Shown here piece by piece: positions 6,989 through 15,169 of a DNA stretch of 16,074 nucleotides. The notes below the pieces were generated by a model. The model saw only the letters and a list, made by a program, of their open reading frames with translations, was not told where the DNA came from and searched no databases. Numbering within the stretch: position 1 is the first letter of the stretch; each line of letters opens with the position of its first letter. The stretch covers positions 1-16,074 of the forward strand of contig JAITJJ010000156.1 in the NCBI GenBank assembly GCA_031278965.1, in the 5' to 3' direction. Source of the stretch: Deferribacteraceae bacterium. GTDB lineage: Bacteria > Chrysiogenota > Deferribacteres > Deferribacterales > JAISNW01. The position numbers and the translations under genes were made by a program.

Positions 6989-8065
6989 TTAGCTCCTATT
7001 TTTTATAAACATTTCAAAAGTGATGTTTTCCGGATGCTGAATCTGGTAAATCTCCTTAACCGCCGTTAAATTTTTTTCAAAAATCCCAACGATGTTTGCA
7101 TCAAAATGTTTTCCTTTCTCGGTTTGCAGGAGATTAACCGCAACGTCTATACTCCACGCATCCTTATAAGGGCGTTTGGTGGTGAGGGCGTCAAATACAT
7201 CCGCAACTGTAACTATCCGCCCGCCCAACGGTATCTCTTCCCCGGCTATCCCCCTGGGATAACCCGAACCGTCAAACTTTTCGTGGTGGTTTAGGGCGAT
7301 CTCCGCTCCGCTGCGAAGATAGGGGCTGTTTGCATCTTTCAGCATTTCGTAGCCTATTTCGGGGTGCCTCTTCATTATTTCAAACTCTTCCGGCGTATAC
7401 CTTCCCGGCTTTAGGAGGATGTTGTCTGGAATACCAATCTTCCCCACATCGTGGAGAGGGGCGGCGTGAAACATGATTTCAAGCTCTTTAACGCTTGCTC
7501 CAAGCCCACGCAGGATAAGGGCGGAGTAAAACGCCACCCGTTTAAGGTGCAAACCAGTCTCAGGGTCTTTATAATCAGACGCCCTCCCTATAACAAAGAG
7601 CCCTTCATGCTCCCTTTCAGTGATTAGTTTGGTTGCCTTGCGAACCTCTTCTTCCAGCAAGAGTGCCCGATCTTGCAAGAGCAGTTGGGCGCGCCTTAAA
7701 TTTGCCAGATTTATGAGACGCGCCTTAAACTCCACCGGGTTAAGCGGCTTGTTTAAAAACTCGGTGGCACCGCTCTCCAATGCGTCAATCTTTAGCTGAT
7801 TGTCATCGGTTACGGCGGTTATCATAACCATCGGGATATCGCTGTATGCGGATCTAACCTGCTTTAAGAAATCCAGCCCGTGCATATCGGGCATCATATA
7901 GTCAGTGAGGATAATATCGCTCTTCCCTGTTTCCAGATATTTCAGAGCCTCTCTGGCAGACAAAAAACTCTTGACTTCCAGACCTAAATTTTTTGTTAAC
8001 GCTTCAATCAGCAAAAGGTTAACCGCGTTATCATCAACTGAAACCACTGTTAAATTGTCAACCAT
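6989..8065 (-). CDS. Response regulator with HD-GYP c-di-GMP phosphodiesterase domain (RpfG-like)
   Basis: Residues 1-120 are a receiver domain: acidic pair Asp11-Asp12, phosphoacceptor Asp55 in DIILTDYMMPD, Thr83 and Lys106 (LNKPL). A charged helix (about 120-155) links it to an HD-GYP domain at 155-355 with HAAPLHDVGKIG (catalytic His205-Asp206), RHPEIGYEML, NHHEKFDGSGYPRG (GYP at 268-270) and VADVFDAL. This domain hydrolyses c-di-GMP; all signature residues are present, so activity is expected, switched by phosphorylation. It is cytoplasmic. The ATG at 8065 has GAGGT about 6 bases upstream. It starts 30 bases after the hybrid kinase stop, making that kinase the obvious phosphodonor. The output probably affects motility, biofilm or virulence-type traits, but the sequence does not say which. 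Confidence 0.93.
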   Translation of the reverse strand: MVDNLTVVSVDDNAVNLLLIEALTKNLGLEVKSFLSAREALKYLETGKSDIILTDYMMPDMHGLDFLKQVRSAYSDIPMVMITAVTDDNQLKIDALESGATEFLNKPLNPVEFKARLINLANLRRAQLLLQDRALLLEEEVRKATKLITEREHEGLFVIGRASDYKDPETGLHLKRVAFYSALILRGLGASVKELEIMFHAAPLHDVGKIGIPDNILLKPGRYTPEEFEIMKRHPEIGYEMLKDANSPYLRSGAEIALNHHEKFDGSGYPRGIAGEEIPLGGRIVTVADVFDALTTKRPYKDAWSIDVAVNLLQTEKGKHFDANIVGIFEKNLTAVKEIYQIQHPENITFEMFIKNRS

Positions 8066-8095
8066 AAAAATACCTCATTATGCGAGTCACGAAGA

Positions 8096-11000
8096 TCAGT
8101 TAAGATAAACGGTTTTGATGTTGTAAACCTCTTTTGCGAGAACTTCCAACTGCGCCTCCGCCGTTCTGCGATCCTTATTACGGCAGTATGTTTCAAACAG
8201 GCTCAGGATACTATCAATCTGTTCGTAATGCAAGTTCAAAGCAACCCCTTTCAAGACTTCACAATGGACGAGAGGAGTTTCAAAATCCCCATTAGCAATT
8301 TCCATCTGTATCTCAAGTATCTTTTCAGAAACAACATTAACAAACTCTTCTACAAGCAGCCTCACGAAACCGGCGTCGTCCACATGCATCTTTTCTGCCA
8401 ATTCCGCAATCGGAGAGAGATTTTTTGGATGTTCTGAAACAGCGACATTCTCCCTTAGAAACTCCTTTAATATCATAACAAGGTCTATCAAAACCACGGG
8501 TTTTGCAAGAAAGCCATCCATCCCCGCCTCTTTGTAGCTTGATCTGCTCTCCTCCACCACATTTGCAGTCAGCGCTATGATGGGGGTGTGTGTAAGAGAG
8601 AATTCTTTTTCTCTGGCTATGATCATCTTTGTAGCGGTGATTCCATCCATAACGGGCATATGGAAATCCATAAATATGAGATCGTATTCCCCTTCCGTAA
8701 ATTTATTATACGCCTCCTTTCCGTCTGATGCCATGTCAACCTCAAAGCCGAGCTTCACAAGGATTATCTTTATGAGCTGTTGATTTACGGGATTGTCTTC
8801 CGCCACAAGAACCTTGCCTGCAAACCTTATGTCGTCCATAAGGTCTTTCTTCTTTCCGTCTCTGCCGGTCATTATGCTGTCAAGGAGGCTTATCAGCTTT
8901 GTTATATGAACAGGCCTAACGGCGGTAACCACCGCATCCTCTCTTAACCCCACAGACGCCGGCATATCCGAATCTCTAAAGAGGATGAGGCGGCAGGAAC
9001 CCTGGATTATTTCGGATATTTCCTCCAAAATCCTTTGCGGGATACTCCCTGTGTCTGCTATCACAAGGTGGAAGAGCTCGCCGGATCCAAAAACAGCCGC
9101 TGCCTCCGAAGCCGGGATTATCTTAGTCTCACATCCCAGATATTTCAGATAACGCAGCATAATTTCCTCATCGTAATTAAAGTTATCACCTTTTAAAATA
9201 CCCACTATCAATCCCATAAAGGTATTCTTATAAGATGAATCTCTAAGCACAGGAAAGCGCACGTCAAACCAGAAGGTGCTCCCTTCTCCCTCCCTGCTTG
9301 AAAGTTGGAGGCGCGAACCCATTAAGTGTGCAAAGCGGGAAGAGATTGCCAGACCAAGCCCTGTTCCGCCGTATTTACGAGTGACGGAACTGTCCGCCTG
9401 AGAAAACGCCTCAAATATCCCCCGCTGTTTCTCCTCGCTTATACCTATTCCGGTATCTTTCACGCTTATGGAAGTTAGATATTCGCTGTTTGAGATATTT
9501 ATCAATTTTGCCGACAGCGTCACTACGCCGCCGACGCCGGTAAACTTTATAGCATTGCTTAAAAGGTTGGATATTATCTGCCTGATTCTTAAAGGATCTC
9601 CTATTACATATGCCGGTATTTCCGTATCTATATTGAGGTGCAGCGCTATATCTTTTTCCGCGGCCTTGGCGGTATAGAGCTCCGATATGCTTTCAAGCTC
9701 CTCATAAATATTGAATTCCACGCTCTCTATCTGCATCTTGCCGCTTTCCAGTTTTGAGTAGTCAAGAATTTCGTTGATAATGGAGAGAAGGCTTGCGGCG
9801 CTTGAATTGATTATCTTTAGGTATTCGCCTTGGGTGTCGTCCATTTTTGTCTGTTTGAGGAGATCAAGAAAACCGATTATCCCGTTGAGGGGAGTGCGAA
9901 TCTCATGGCTCATATTTGCCAGAAATTCAGATTTTGCCTTTTCAGCAGATTTTGCTGTATCCAGAGCATTTTTAAGGTCTTGTTCCCTCTTTATCCTTGT
10001 GGATATATCCCGTACCGCAAACATCGTATTCCATCTCCCTTCCTGAAGTATATGGGAGAGGGCGGCTTCCGCAATAAAAACCTCTCCATTTTTGCGGATA
10101 CACTCCACTTCAAGGGTATTTCCCTGTTTGGAGTTATGCCCCCCTTTGCTAAAAAGTTGATTCTCATACGTTTTCGGAATAAGTTTCGGCACCACCGATT
10201 CCAATAGAATTTCTTCCAACTTGTAACCGAACATGTCTTCGGCGGATGTGTTCCACGAAATAACTTGGGCATTGTCATCACTTATAAATATGGCGTCTTG
10301 AATATTGTTGGTAAGAAATTCCATCATGCTCTCGTTTACCCGCAATTTCTCTTTTACCTCCTGTTGCTCTGTTATATCTATACCCATCCACAAGAGACGG
10401 TCAATCCTATTGTTCATAACGCTGACATGCCAATTGATTAAACTCTTTATCCCATTTTTGGCGGTAATATCCGCAATAAAATTGGTTGGCTCGCCTCCTC
10501 TAGCTTTTAGGGCGGCATCGATATATTTCGGATAATCAATACCGAAGAGGAAGGTGGACTGCGTTCCTTCCATCTCATCTTTGGTTAAGCCGGTGGATTT
10601 CTCCATACGGTTGTTTACCCGAACAACTATCTTGCTCTCATCGGTGATCATTAAGAGGATCGTTTGGGAATCAAGAATCTCTTCCACGAAATCTTTTTCG
10701 GCTTGAAGGGAGTTGTTTTTCTCTGTAATCTCCAACGAGTGCTGCCTTATGGTATCGCTCATGAGGTCAAAGGCGCGGGCGACGGCTCCAAGCTCATCGG
10801 TGGAATTATCATTTATCTTGAAGCCATAATCCCCTTCGGCAACCCGTTCAACCGCTTCTTCCAAATCCCTTAAAGGGCGGGTGATGGCTTTTGAGATATA
10901 GAGTGTGAAAAGGAGGATAAATACCAGTATGACTGCAATATTCTGCAATATCCCCTGTCTAAGCGACTGCAGGGGAGCGAGGGCTTCGCTTATTGAAATC

Positions 11001-12217
11001 TCCGTCACTATCCCCCAGCGAATCCCGCTTATTCCCAAATCCAGGGGGGCATAAGCTGTAAGGGTGGGAAGATGCATATAATTATGGGCGTAAATCACCC
11101 CTTCGGTCTTTTCGTCAAAGAGGCTGTAAGATACGACTGGATTCATTGTTTGAAAGAGGGCGGCGGTATTAAATTTTGTAGTAACCTTTGAACGGAGAGA
11201 CGGTTGATTTAACTCCTTATTTTCCATAAAAAATCTTGTGTTGCTCCGCAGCAGACGGTCGCGCCCCACCAGATAGGTTTCGCCGGTCTTCTCCAACCCG
11301 TTTGCTTCCCAATCTGTATTTAATATATGGTCAAAAAATGCCGGGGTCAGCGACGCTATAATAACCCCAAGCCGAGAGCTTTTATCAAAGATAGGGGCGG
11401 CGACAAATGCAGTGGGAGTGCCTCCGGAGGCAAAATAAGAAGAAAAATCAAAAAACCTGGGGGCTTCGGAAGGTCCTAATATCTTTCCTATTTTATAGGC
11501 AGTGCCCAAAGGGGTGTTCTTCCAAAAATTCTGCTCAAGATTTGCGCCGAAATCAATATATAAATTGGTGGAATATATAACGTTGCTTTTATTGTCTATT
11601 ATAAGTATATCAGTCACCCAATGGTTCCTGCTGAAGGTATTAAAATATCTGGTGTTCCTGTCCAAAGCGCGCTCAAAGGTGGGATTGCTGTTAATAATTA
11701 TCGGGGCGCTGCCTCTGCCTCTATTGACAATCAGTTGGCACTGGAGTTTTTTCCCCTCCGGTGCCGTGGGAAGAATATTCGTTAAATCCTCCTTGAAAGA
11801 CGGATCTGTCGTTAGATCGTTATAATGCTCTTTTAACAATGCTTCGCAAGCCTCAAGCTCTCCTGCGTCCGAGGTGTCTGTGGCGTAATAGGAATTTTCC
11901 AACTCTTGGAAAGCGGCGGTCATATTGTAAGTTTTGGAAAAATAGAATAGATCTGAAATAAGAGAATTAACGGCGGTTTTAACCTGATCCGCCTTTATAT
12001 TGCGGGTTGCCACCAACCCTGAGCGTCTGCGGGCATCCACCAACTCTTGGGCGGCGGAATAGGAACGCAAACTTACAACTATTGAGGTGATAAGCCCTAT
12101 CAGAGCAAAAGAGAATAAAAGCTTAAATTTTATGGAAAATTTACGCGCAGGTTCGGGCTTACCGGCACCCGTGAAGTGTTTCCCTGCGTTTAATTTGCCT
12201 TCGGAAGGTGTGGGCAT
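8096..12217 (-). CDS. Membrane hybrid sensor histidine kinase (Cache-HAMP-PAS-PAS-HisKA-HATPase-REC-REC-HPt-like)
   Basis: A 1373-residue kinase. TM1 at about 33-52 and TM2 at about 423-442 enclose a ~370-residue periplasmic part with Cache-like features (ILIIDNKSNVIYSTN, GETYLVGRDRLLRSN). HAMP follows (444-495, ITRPLRDLEEAV), then two PAS domains (about 505-620 and 625-745). HisKA has phosphoacceptor His771 in NMSHEIRTPLNG. The ATPase domain shows NLLSNAIKFT, DTGIGIS (Asp921) and GGTGLGLAIS (950-959). A degenerate receiver (about 1000-1115) lacks the acidic pair. A good receiver (1133-1255) has Glu1140-Asp1141, Asp1184 in FMDFHMPVMDG and Lys1239. The C-terminal helical region (about 1265-1365) looks like an HPt domain, but Glu1320 sits where the phosphoacceptor His is expected (CEVLKG). 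The ATG at 12217 has AGGAGA 9 bases upstream. The gene starts 13 bases after lysS, and the HD-GYP regulator follows it. The ligand is unknown. Confidence 0.92.
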   Translation of the reverse strand: MPTPSEGKLNAGKHFTGAGKPEPARKFSIKFKLLFSFALIGLITSIVVSLRSYSAAQELVDARRRSGLVATRNIKADQVKTAVNSLISDLFYFSKTYNMTAAFQELENSYYATDTSDAGELEACEALLKEHYNDLTTDPSFKEDLTNILPTAPEGKKLQCQLIVNRGRGSAPIIINSNPTFERALDRNTRYFNTFSRNHWVTDILIIDNKSNVIYSTNLYIDFGANLEQNFWKNTPLGTAYKIGKILGPSEAPRFFDFSSYFASGGTPTAFVAAPIFDKSSRLGVIIASLTPAFFDHILNTDWEANGLEKTGETYLVGRDRLLRSNTRFFMENKELNQPSLRSKVTTKFNTAALFQTMNPVVSYSLFDEKTEGVIYAHNYMHLPTLTAYAPLDLGISGIRWGIVTEISISEALAPLQSLRQGILQNIAVILVFILLFTLYISKAITRPLRDLEEAVERVAEGDYGFKINDNSTDELGAVARAFDLMSDTIRQHSLEITEKNNSLQAEKDFVEEILDSQTILLMITDESKIVVRVNNRMEKSTGLTKDEMEGTQSTFLFGIDYPKYIDAALKARGGEPTNFIADITAKNGIKSLINWHVSVMNNRIDRLLWMGIDITEQQEVKEKLRVNESMMEFLTNNIQDAIFISDDNAQVISWNTSAEDMFGYKLEEILLESVVPKLIPKTYENQLFSKGGHNSKQGNTLEVECIRKNGEVFIAEAALSHILQEGRWNTMFAVRDISTRIKREQDLKNALDTAKSAEKAKSEFLANMSHEIRTPLNGIIGFLDLLKQTKMDDTQGEYLKIINSSAASLLSIINEILDYSKLESGKMQIESVEFNIYEELESISELYTAKAAEKDIALHLNIDTEIPAYVIGDPLRIRQIISNLLSNAIKFTGVGGVVTLSAKLINISNSEYLTSISVKDTGIGISEEKQRGIFEAFSQADSSVTRKYGGTGLGLAISSRFAHLMGSRLQLSSREGEGSTFWFDVRFPVLRDSSYKNTFMGLIVGILKGDNFNYDEEIMLRYLKYLGCETKIIPASEAAAVFGSGELFHLVIADTGSIPQRILEEISEIIQGSCRLILFRDSDMPASVGLREDAVVTAVRPVHITKLISLLDSIMTGRDGKKKDLMDDIRFAGKVLVAEDNPVNQQLIKIILVKLGFEVDMASDGKEAYNKFTEGEYDLIFMDFHMPVMDGITATKMIIAREKEFSLTHTPIIALTANVVEESRSSYKEAGMDGFLAKPVVLIDLVMILKEFLRENVAVSEHPKNLSPIAELAEKMHVDDAGFVRLLVEEFVNVVSEKILEIQMEIANGDFETPLVHCEVLKGVALNLHYEQIDSILSLFETYCRNKDRRTAEAQLEVLAKEVYNIKTVYLN

Positions 12218-12230
12218 CTAAAAGTTTCTC

Positions 12231-13721
12231 CTATTCTTCGGGTTTAAGGAGCGGAAATAGTATTACTTCCCTAATATTCCGTTTGCCGCAGATAAGCATA
12301 ACAAAACGGTCTATCCCAATTCCCGCTCCGGCGGTAGGGGGAAGACCATATTCAAGGGCGTTGATATAGTCCAAGTCCATCCGGTGAGCTTCCTCATCTC
12401 CCGCTCCCCTAACTTTCACCTGCTCTGCAAAACGTTCTCTCTGATCCCGCGGATCGTTTAACTCGTTAAAACCGTTTACAATCTCCACCCCGCCCGCAAA
12501 GAGCTCAAATCGTTCCGTTGTTTCGGGATCATCTATGCTGCTTTTGGCAAGGGGGGATACTTCTTTAGGATATCCCAATATGAAGGTTGGGTCAATAAGC
12601 TGATGTTCAACAAAGGTTTCAAATATCTCCATCTTAATCTTGCCCATTCCCCAATCAGAACTGAAAGACGGTACAGCGCCGGTAGCGTTGCGGGCAAGAC
12701 GGTTTTTAAGTGCGGAAGGATCTTTAAGCTCGGCATCTGATATATCCGTATGCTTTAATATAGACTCTTCCAGAGTTAATCGGGCAAACGGTGGGGTGAG
12801 ATCAATTTCAACAAGCTCGTCCTCTCCCATATCCAGATACCCCACTGGCTTGCCATTTACTTTTGAGGCTATTAATGGGAAAAACTCCTCTATCATCTCC
12901 ATAAGACCGTTATAGTCATTATAAGCCATATACCATTCAAGCATGGTAAACTCTGGATTATGGCGGACAGATATCCCCTCGTTCCTGAAATTTCTGTTAA
13001 GCTCAAAAACTCGCTCAACTCCCCCTACCACAAGGCGTTTCAGATAGAGTTCCGGCGCCACCCGCAGATACAGTTCAAGGTTTAAAGCATTGTGATAAGT
13101 TACAAACGGCTTTGCGGCAGCGCCTCCAGGGATGGATTGCATCATTGGTGTTTCCGCTTCAAGAAAGCCTTTGGAATAAAAGTACTCTCTAAGCTGCTGA
13201 ACAATGAGGGAGCGCTTGCGGAATGTATTAAAGGAATCCTCATTCATAATGAGATCAAGATAGCGCATACGGTGGCGCTTCTCCAAGTCTTTTAAACCGT
13301 GCCACTTTTCGGGAAGATCTTTAAGCGCTTTTGTGAGAAAGGTAAACTTTCGCACCCAAACGGTGAGTTCCCCGGTCTTTGTGCGAAAAAGTTCTCCCCC
13401 CGCGGCGATAAAATCCCCGGTTTCACAGAGAGAGAATAGTTCAAAGTCCTCTTTTGAAAGGGAATCTGACTTAAAATAGAGCTGAATGGAACCGGTGCGG
13501 TCTTTTATGGTGACAAAGGCGATCTTTCCAAACCCTCGCACCCCCTTTATCCGTCCAGCCACCAAACATTCGGGCTTTTCGTTATGGAGCTCATCGGAGC
13601 TCTTTTGGGAATGGGAAGCGATAACGCCGGCTATATCTGTATTGTCCTTAAAACTATTTATATAAGGCGGGATGCCTAACTCCGAAAGCCTTGCAAGTTT
13701 ATGCAGGCGGTGTTCATCCAT
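12231..13721 (-). CDS. lysS: Lysyl-tRNA synthetase, class II
   Basis: Charges tRNA-Lys with lysine using ATP in the cytoplasm. The 496 residues match family length (about 490-505). An OB-fold anticodon-binding domain covers about 50-145 (VAGRIKGVRGFGKIAFVTIK, then DRTGSIQLYF). The class II core follows: LRVAPELYLKRL (219-230), motif 2 at about 237-265 (RVFELNRNFRNEGISVRHNP then EFTMLEWYMAY), the GGVEIVNGFNELNDP block and motif 3 GAGIGIDRFVMLI (about 465-477). All are close to consensus, so it should be active. The ATG at 13721 is preceded by AAGGAG at 7 bases and by a good promoter. It is the first gene of a run continuing into the kinase, HD-GYP regulator and tsaC, with very short gaps. Confidence 0.97.
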   Translation of the reverse strand: MDEHRLHKLARLSELGIPPYINSFKDNTDIAGVIASHSQKSSDELHNEKPECLVAGRIKGVRGFGKIAFVTIKDRTGSIQLYFKSDSLSKEDFELFSLCETGDFIAAGGELFRTKTGELTVWVRKFTFLTKALKDLPEKWHGLKDLEKRHRMRYLDLIMNEDSFNTFRKRSLIVQQLREYFYSKGFLEAETPMMQSIPGGAAAKPFVTYHNALNLELYLRVAPELYLKRLVVGGVERVFELNRNFRNEGISVRHNPEFTMLEWYMAYNDYNGLMEMIEEFFPLIASKVNGKPVGYLDMGEDELVEIDLTPPFARLTLEESILKHTDISDAELKDPSALKNRLARNATGAVPSFSSDWGMGKIKMEIFETFVEHQLIDPTFILGYPKEVSPLAKSSIDDPETTERFELFAGGVEIVNGFNELNDPRDQRERFAEQVKVRGAGDEEAHRMDLDYINALEYGLPPTAGAGIGIDRFVMLICGKRNIREVILFPLLKPEE

Positions 13722-13749
13722 AGCTAAACTCCTTAAATATACGAGGGGT

Positions 13750-13778
13750 ATAATAAGCCATTTAATTTATTCTTTCAA
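13750..13778 (-). promoter_or_regulatory. Sigma70-type promoter for lysS operon
   Basis: On the minus strand, TTGAAA (13778-13773) and TATTAT (13755-13750) are separated by exactly 17 bases, each one mismatch from consensus. The surroundings are AT-rich. Transcription should begin near 13743, giving a leader of about 20 bases that carries the AAGGAG ribosome binding site. The leader is too short for a T-box or other riboswitch. Confidence 0.7.
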
Positions 13779-13889
13779 TCTGAAATAAGATAAATTAAGG
13801 ATATTTTCTGATTCACTTGTGATAATGTGTCTATGTTAAAATAACGGACAGTTTGCTAAGATATGTAAGTATGGAAATTGGAGGGCAAA

Positions 13890-14111
13890 ATGTCAGCGAT
13901 TCGGGAGCAGTATTCGGAGGAATTTAAGTCAAACGCGGTGAAGTTATCATATGCTTCTTCCAGCAGTGTTTCGGAAGTAGCGGGAGATTTAGGGATAAGC
14001 GCTTCGTTGTTGAGCTGCTGGCGTTCTAAATATAGCAAGAACGGTGGTTTAAGCAAGTCTGCGGATCTTGAAGAGGAATTGAAGGATTTGCGCTTAAAGA
14101 ATGCGGACTTG
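13890..14111 (+). pseudogene. IS3-family transposase OrfA, truncated
   Basis: The ATG at 13890 follows GGAGGG at 4 bases. The first ~70 residues are a classic IS3/IS911 OrfA: REQYSEEFKSNAVKLSY, then a helix-turn-helix (SVSEVAGDLGISASLLSCWR), then the start of the leucine-zipper-like coiled coil (LEEELKDLRLKNADL). The expected continuation (about 30 more residues and OrfB with the DDE core) is absent. After about 14111 the frame runs into foreign sequence and stops at 14129 after only six unrelated residues. The left end of the element probably lies near 13828, where TGTCTATG starts and the lysS promoter region ends. It cannot move by itself. Confidence 0.8.
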
Positions 14112-14167
14112 ACTGCCTCAAAAAGCTGATCCACCTGATAAACAGCGCTTCCTAATGGTTTTCCCAT
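14112..14167 (-). pseudogene. N-terminal stub of a gene interrupted by the IS3 remnant
   Basis: From an ATG at 14167, preceded by AGGGTG about 6 bases away, the minus strand reads MGKPLGSAVYQVDQLFEAV before it merges with the antisense of the IS3 orfA at about 14112. The opening 'GSAVYQVDQLFEA' recalls the first residues of some plasmid- or phage-borne tyrosine recombinases as I remember them, but 19 residues are too few to be sure. It lies on the same strand as the rep gene upstream, so it was probably the next gene of the same element. The downstream part was lost when the IS3 sequence arrived or when a deletion joined the two. Confidence 0.4.
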
Positions 14168-14251
14168 ATTACACCCTGAACGCACATTGATTGCCGGAAA
14201 TTAAGGCTTTCCGCACACCTTTTCCCATTGAACCCATCAGACATTTTTTTT

Positions 14252-14276
14252 ACAAGGTATCTGTTCCTTGTTTTTT
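14252..14276 (+). terminator. Possible terminator hairpin
   Basis: A 6-bp stem ACAAGG/CCTTGT (14252-14257 and 14266-14271) with an 8-base loop is followed on the plus strand by a run of T to 14276. The stem is short and only half GC. It would stop plus-strand transcripts coming from the truncated orfA; on the minus strand it has no T-tract. Confidence 0.35.
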
Positions 14277-14307
14277 GGTTGTTTTATATAGGTTTTTCCT
14301 TACCTAC

Positions 14308-14405
14308 GGCGGCTTACCCAGCCGCCCTTGACTACATTTGCAAGATGCCTCCTGCATCCCTCAAGCTGTAGTATGCTTTAGTTTGATTCGGTGTTTTCAT
14401 CACCG
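14308..14405. other. Hairpin cluster downstream of rep
   Basis: This gene-free stretch holds three perfect inverted repeats in 98 bases. They are GGCGGCT/AGCCGCC (14308-14326, 7 bp, 5-base loop), GATGC/GCATC (14344-14358) and CGGTG/CACCG (14389-14405). The full gene-free interval 14168-14419 otherwise shows nothing coding. Rolling-circle elements often carry structured origin regions next to rep, so an origin or a regulatory RNA is possible. I could not identify a nick site. Confidence 0.35.
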
Positions 14406-14412
14406 CCCAACA

Positions 14413-14440
14413 AGAAAAATTAAGCTGCTTCACAAAGCAG
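14413..14440 (-). terminator. Rep gene terminator
   Basis: On the minus strand a 6-bp stem CTGCTT/AAGCAG with loop TGTG overlaps the last codons of rep. It is followed, after CTTAA, by a short T-run (14418-14414). It has the shape of a compact intrinsic terminator, though the stem is only half GC and the tract is short. Confidence 0.4.
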
Positions 14441-15163
14441 TGTCTTTATAACCCCGCCTTTAGCAATGAAACGTTTCTTATGCAAAAACGTATCCAACTT
14501 TGTGAAGGTTTCAACGTCATCAAAGAAATCCCCCGGCTTGACAATGTATTTGCATACTTCACGGAGACCTTGTGCGAGATTTTTTACCATTCGGATATCC
14601 AAGATTTTTATATTTGCGTCCCGATAGGATTTTCTACAACCATCTAACCATTTATCTTGGGTTATATAGTTCTCTTTCTTGAAATATTTTTTATCTACAA
14701 CAAGAAGCCAATGCCAGTGGAGATGAACTCGGTTTTTTAGAAGTTTCCCGTTATTGCCACGTTCTCTCCCTTTAGTTATCTCTGTAGTGCGATACCATCC
14801 TTTAACGTTCTTAAATAAGGCACTTTGCAGGAATCTGGTATTACCTTTAGAATATGCTTTATACTTGACCCCTAGCTCGTCTATAGCGAAGTTAGGAACG
14901 GTAGTGGTTAAAAAGAGGAAAATGCTGCCTTTATGATCATCCTTTATCTGTGAACATACTTTGTAAAGCATAGCATACTCATGATCGGAACGCTTTCTTA
15001 CACAGATAGGGCAAAACCTATCATGGCAGTGGTGACTAAATATCTTTGATGTGGTTTTAACCGTTCCTGTTTTTCTGTGCTGAATATCTATATCACCCTT
15101 TTCATCATAAATCTTGCTTTTGTGGGTGGCTGTGTTCCGATTTGCTTGGTCGGTGCGGAACAC
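14420..15163 (-). CDS. rep: Rolling-circle replication initiator, Rep_1 (HUH) family
   Basis: A 247-residue protein that would nick one strand at the double-strand origin of a plasmid or integrative element and drive rolling-circle replication. Near residue 45-60 is a Cys/His cluster, HHCHDRFCPICVRKRS, like the N-terminal zinc-type motif of Rep_1 proteins. Motif 1 is FLFLTTT; the HUH metal site is HLHWHWLLVV; and the catalytic Tyr lies in REVCKYIVKPGDF, the motif 3 position. All key residues are present, so the gene may be functional despite its broken neighbours. The start is a GTG at 15163, forced because an in-frame TAA lies just upstream at 15172. The upstream HTH gene is in the same frame and ends at that TAA, so translation is probably coupled. 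The ribosome binding site is weak. Confidence 0.85.
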   Translation of the reverse strand: MFRTDQANRNTATHKSKIYDEKGDIDIQHRKTGTVKTTSKIFSHHCHDRFCPICVRKRSDHEYAMLYKVCSQIKDDHKGSIFLFLTTTVPNFAIDELGVKYKAYSKGNTRFLQSALFKNVKGWYRTTEITKGRERGNNGKLLKNRVHLHWHWLLVVDKKYFKKENYITQDKWLDGCRKSYRDANIKILDIRMVKNLAQGLREVCKYIVKPGDFFDDVETFTKLDTFLHKKRFIAKGGVIKTLLCEAA

Positions 15164-15169
15164 GGCTTT

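Noticed and set aside
9774..10207. Plus-strand frames of 90 and 125 residues inside the kinase
   Set aside because: They are antisense to the PAS and HisKA coding sequence and have an antisense-type composition rich in Cys, Phe, Arg and Ser.
13722..13889. Possible T-box or other riboswitch before lysS
   Set aside because: The predicted leader is only about 20 bases, and no specifier hairpin or antiterminator sequence is visible.
13856..14185. A 109-residue minus-strand frame opposite IS3 orfA
   Set aside because: Most of it is the antisense of orfA, which has clear homology on the plus strand. Only the first ~19 codons from 14167 have their own ribosome site, and these are reported separately.
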